A stretch of 16,573 nt of DNA, taken from positions 1 through 16,573 of the forward strand of contig DPYO01000138.1 of the NCBI GenBank assembly GCA_003535775.1. Reading direction: 5' to 3'. The translations under genes and the position numbers were made by a program. The DNA is from Fidelibacterota bacterium. Lineage in GTDB: Bacteria; Fidelibacterota; Marinisomatia; Marinisomatales; UBA8229. The notes beneath the pieces are model-generated. The model was not told the DNA's origin. It saw only the letters and a list, made by a program, of their open reading frames with translations, and made no database searches. Positions 14,425 through 16,573 of this stretch are shown one piece after another; positions within the stretch are counted from its first letter, which is position 1, and each line of letters opens with the position of its first letter.

Positions 14425-15279
14425 ATGGCCAAGACTGGAAGAGCTATCAACGAATCAAACCGAAGTTTAAGTCGTTATTTAGAAGAAATTGGAAAGTATG
14501 AACCTCTTAAGCCGGAGGAAGAGATTGTATGTGCTCAATTAATAAAAAAGGGCAACTATCCTGCATTGAAAAAATTAACAGAAGCAAATCTAAGGTTTGT
14601 TGTGTCAGTAGCAAAAGATTATCAAGGGCAAGGGCTTCCTCTAACAGACCTGATTAATGAAGGCAATCTTGGGTTGATAAAAGCTGCAGGCCGGTTTGAT
14701 GAAACCCGTGGATTTAAATTTATATCCTATGCAGTTTGGTGGATTCGGCAATCCATTCTTCAGGCTTTGGCTGAGCATTCCAGAATTGTTCGTCTTCCAT
14801 TAAACAGGGTTGGGACAATTAGTAAAATTACGAAAAGAGCTGAAAAACTAGAAGCAGAAGTAGAAAGAACCCCGAACGAAGATGAACTTGGACGCCAATT
14901 AGAAATGTCCTCTGGTGATGTCCTTGATGCAATGCGAATCTCACGGAGACACCATTCTTTAAACGCACCCTTTAAGGATGGAGAAAAAAATGCACTCATT
15001 GATGTCATTGAGGATGATAAACAAATACCACCAGATACTCCGCTCATGAGTGAATCATTGAAAGATGAAATTCGTCATTCGCTAAATACATTAAAAGAAA
15101 GGGAAAGAGATGTTATCAGAATGTACTTTGGTATTGATCGGGATTATGCTTTGACCCTGAATGAGATTGGTGAAGAATTTAATTTGACCCGGGAACGGGT
15201 ACGACAAATCAAGGAAAAGGCAATCAGGAGATTGCGCCATCGTTCACGGAGTAAAAGCTTGAGAACCTATTTAGGGTAA
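14425..15279 (+). CDS. rpoD: Primary-type RNA polymerase sigma factor (RpoD/SigA, short form)
   Basis: 284 residues. It directs RNA polymerase to housekeeping promoters. Region 1.2 covers about 12-45, starting at SLSRYLEEIGKYEPL. Region 2 covers about 52-125, with the DLINEGNLGL helix and the -10-recognising, strand-melting segment YAVWWIRQSILQALAEHSR (102-120). Region 3 follows (about 128-205). Region 4 (about 215-280) carries the -35-binding helix-turn-helix TLNEIGEEFNLTRERVRQI (244-262). Region 1.1 and the long non-conserved insert of E. coli RpoD are missing, as in the primary sigma factors of Bacteroidota (about 286 residues). Start ATG is backed by AGGGAA. It is followed 22 bp later by rpsU, probably on one transcript. 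It could be a group 2 sigma, but the intact region 1.2 and genomic setting favour the primary factor. Confidence 0.92.
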   Translation: MAKTGRAINESNRSLSRYLEEIGKYEPLKPEEEIVCAQLIKKGNYPALKKLTEANLRFVVSVAKDYQGQGLPLTDLINEGNLGLIKAAGRFDETRGFKFISYAVWWIRQSILQALAEHSRIVRLPLNRVGTISKITKRAEKLEAEVERTPNEDELGRQLEMSSGDVLDAMRISRRHHSLNAPFKDGEKNALIDVIEDDKQIPPDTPLMSESLKDEIRHSLNTLKERERDVIRMYFGIDRDYALTLNEIGEEFNLTRERVRQIKEKAIRRLRHRSRSKSLRTYLG

Positions 15280-15287
15280 TCTATATG

Positions 15288-15304
15288 AAGGAGGCAATAA
15301 ATTG
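15288..15304 (+). promoter_or_regulatory. Strong Shine-Dalgarno and TTG start of rpsU
   Basis: AAGGAGG at 15288-15294 is the longest anti-Shine-Dalgarno match I see at any start in the window. It sits 7 bases before TTG at 15302-15304. A GTG at 15317 is too far from it. A perfect ribosome site with a weak start codon suggests tuned or autoregulated translation. Confidence 0.8.
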
Positions 15305-15499
15305 GTAGAAGTTAAAGTGCGTGATGGAGAACAGCTAGAGCGAGCCTTACGGCGATTTAAAAAAAAGTGGGAACGGGCAGGAATATTGAGAGAAGTCAGG
15401 CGAAAAGCTTACTATGTAAAACCAAGCGATGAAAAAAGGGTAGAACGGAAAAAAACCATGAGAAGACTGGCAAGATTTGCCAGATATGATTCTAATTAG
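15302..15499 (+). CDS. rpsU: 30S ribosomal protein bS21
   Basis: 65 residues, strongly basic, with the bS21 pattern: VEVKVRDGEQLERALRRFKKK at the N-terminus (21 residues from Val2) and a helical, Arg/Lys-rich remainder (REVRRKAYYVKPSDEKRVERKK). bS21 binds the 30S platform beside the 3' end of 16S rRNA and affects start-site choice. In Flavobacterium, bS21 helps hide the anti-Shine-Dalgarno, and rpsU carries an unusually strong Shine-Dalgarno; the same feature is seen here. The protein starts at TTG. It follows the sigma gene by 22 bp and is closed by a strong terminator, so rpoD-rpsU looks like a complete two-gene unit. No dnaG lies between or beside them. Confidence 0.95.
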   Translation: MVEVKVRDGEQLERALRRFKKKWERAGILREVRRKAYYVKPSDEKRVERKKTMRRLARFARYDSN

Positions 15500-15521
15500 A
15501 TATTTATTTGATAAGCCATGT

Positions 15522-15559
15522 AAAAGGTTCGGTAAACATACCGAACCTTTTTTATTTTT
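15522..15559 (+). terminator. Intrinsic terminator after rpsU
   Basis: A perfect 13-bp stem (15522-15534 pairing with 15539-15551) with an AACA loop is followed by T-rich sequence to 15559. The stem core is GGTTCGGTA. It sits 22 bp after the rpsU stop and ends the rpoD-rpsU unit. Because the stem begins with A residues, it could also work in part on the other strand. Confidence 0.93.
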
Positions 15560-15587
15560 ATCTATTTATTATTAAAATGTATATACA

Positions 15588-16573
15588 ATGCTGATTCAGA
15601 ATATATCAGGTGTACGGGGTCTAGTTGGAACCCATTTAACTCCCCGAAAAGCAAGACGATATGCAGAAGCGGTACATTCCCTTCAGCCAAATGGAGTGAT
15701 TATTGTTGGACGTGATAGCCGTCCATCAGGGCATGAAATAGTCATGGGAATTGTTGACAAGTTAATTCAATTGGGAAGAGATGTAATTGATTGTGGCATT
15801 GTTCCAACTCCCACCATCCAATTTTTAGTTGGCAAGACAGATTCTGCCGGGGGAATTATAGTGACAGCAAGCCACAATCCAATTGAATGGAATGGTTTGA
15901 AATTTGTCCGTGAAGACGGTATCTTTTTGTATCCTAAGGAATGTGAAGAACTGTTTTCCTTTGTAGACGATCATTTGAAAAAGGAGCCATCCCAAGCAAA
16001 CGGAATGTATTGGAAAGATAAAAATTCAATTCAAAAACATATAATCCATACTGTTAGTTTGAACTGTATTAATATAAATAGAATTCGTCGTCGCAAATTT
16101 AAGGTTGTAATAGATGCAGTAAACGGGGCCGGTGCGGTAGCCTTGCCGGCTATGTTAGAGGCACTTGGTTGTGATGTAGTGCCTTTAAACTGTGAACCTT
16201 CCGGTGAATTTACCCGGGGCACGGAACCGTTACCGGAAAATCTAACTGACCTCTGTCAATCCGTTATCACCAATAGTGCGGATGTAGGTTTTGCTGTGGA
16301 TCCAGACGCCGACCGCCTGGCTGTTGTTTCTGAGAAGGGTGTGCCATTGGGAGAGGAATATACATTGGTGTTGGCTGGAGAAGGATATATGAAAAAAATG
16401 GGTACATCCGAAACATTTGTTGTCAATCTCTCAACCAGCATGGCATTGGAAAAAACAGCAGAAAAGTACAAATGCAGGGTGGAAAGAACCCCTGTGGGAG
16501 AAATTAATGTTGTAGAAAAGATGATTGAATTGAAAGCCAAATTTGGAGGAGAAGGGAACGGCGGTGTAATCCT
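15588..16573 (+). CDS. glmM: Phosphoglucosamine mutase (partial, 3' end off window)
   Basis: 328 codons are visible from ATG at 15588 to the right edge, with no stop. The protein belongs to the alpha-D-phosphohexomutase family. It has the catalytic phosphoserine loop TASHNP (Ser95), the metal loop DPDADR (238-243) and the sugar-binding loop GGEGNGG (320-326); domain 4 is missing. GlmM turns glucosamine-6-phosphate into glucosamine-1-phosphate for UDP-GlcNAc, and so for peptidoglycan and lipopolysaccharide. The GEGNGG loop, the ISGVRG start and GEEYTL (255-260) match my recall of the GlmM enzymes of Bacteroidota, more than E. coli GlmM. Phosphomannomutase or phosphoglucomutase activity cannot be ruled out. 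The start lies 28 bp after the terminator's T-run with no Shine-Dalgarno; an upstream ATG at 15577 is out of frame and hits a stop at once. Confidence 0.88.
   Translation, partial: MLIQNISGVRGLVGTHLTPRKARRYAEAVHSLQPNGVIIVGRDSRPSGHEIVMGIVDKLIQLGRDVIDCGIVPTPTIQFLVGKTDSAGGIIVTASHNPIEWNGLKFVREDGIFLYPKECEELFSFVDDHLKKEPSQANGMYWKDKNSIQKHIIHTVSLNCININRIRRRKFKVVIDAVNGAGAVALPAMLEALGCDVVPLNCEPSGEFTRGTEPLPENLTDLCQSVITNSADVGFAVDPDADRLAVVSEKGVPLGEEYTLVLAGEGYMKKMGTSETFVVNLSTSMALEKTAEKYKCRVERTPVGEINVVEKMIELKAKFGGEGNGGVI

Noticed and set aside
1..16573. tRNA genes, CRISPR arrays, IS elements, phage genes
   Set aside because: I looked in the intergenic gaps for tRNA arms, regular repeats and transposase motifs and saw none. 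Gaps are short and genes are ordinary chromosomal ones.

Overview
The window reads as one contig fragment of an AT-leaning, Gram-negative-type bacterium of the FCB superphylum (Bacteroidota and relatives). A Candidatus Marinimicrobia (SAR406)-like lineage is my best guess, from recall of family content and not from any search. The clues are a short primary sigma factor with no region 1.1; a GlmM whose sugar loop is GEGNGG; a DUF4159-DUF4175-TPR operon next to an exported protein of the kind usually mislabelled asparagine synthetase B; outer-membrane barrel and signal-peptide proteins; and weak or absent Shine-Dalgarno sequences at several genes. No tRNA, rRNA, CRISPR array, insertion sequence or phage gene was seen.

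Left half (1-6571, all minus strand, transcribed right to left): DUF4159 exported protein, then DUF4175 inner-membrane protein with a giant coiled coil, then a TPR exported protein, then a secreted protein that runs off the left edge. Gaps are 35 bp, an overlap, and 8 bp, so this looks like one envelope operon. It lacks the MoxR ATPase, DUF58 and von Willebrand genes that often accompany DUF4159/DUF4175 elsewhere.

Divergent switch (6572-6724): about 150 bp with inverted repeats. To the right everything is on the plus strand. First comes a three-part envelope protein (beta-barrel-like N-terminus, helical TPR-like middle, BamE/SmpA-like C-terminus). An EnvC-like LytM protein with lost zinc ligands follows; it overlaps holB (DNA polymerase III delta prime), which overlaps metG.

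Right part (12.7-16.6 kb): tatD, rsmA, a promoter, rpoD-like sigma factor, rpsU, a clear intrinsic terminator, and a partial glmM cut by the right edge. tatD, rsmA and rpsU all start with TTG, each behind a recognisable Shine-Dalgarno sequence; rpsU has the best one in the window.

Functionally the window joins an envelope module (left operon, divergent barrel protein, LytM factor, glmM for peptidoglycan precursors) to core information genes (holB, metG, rsmA, rpoD, rpsU). The likeliest under-described system is the DUF4159-DUF4175-TPR-secreted protein operon with its divergent barrel/TPR/BamE-like partner.
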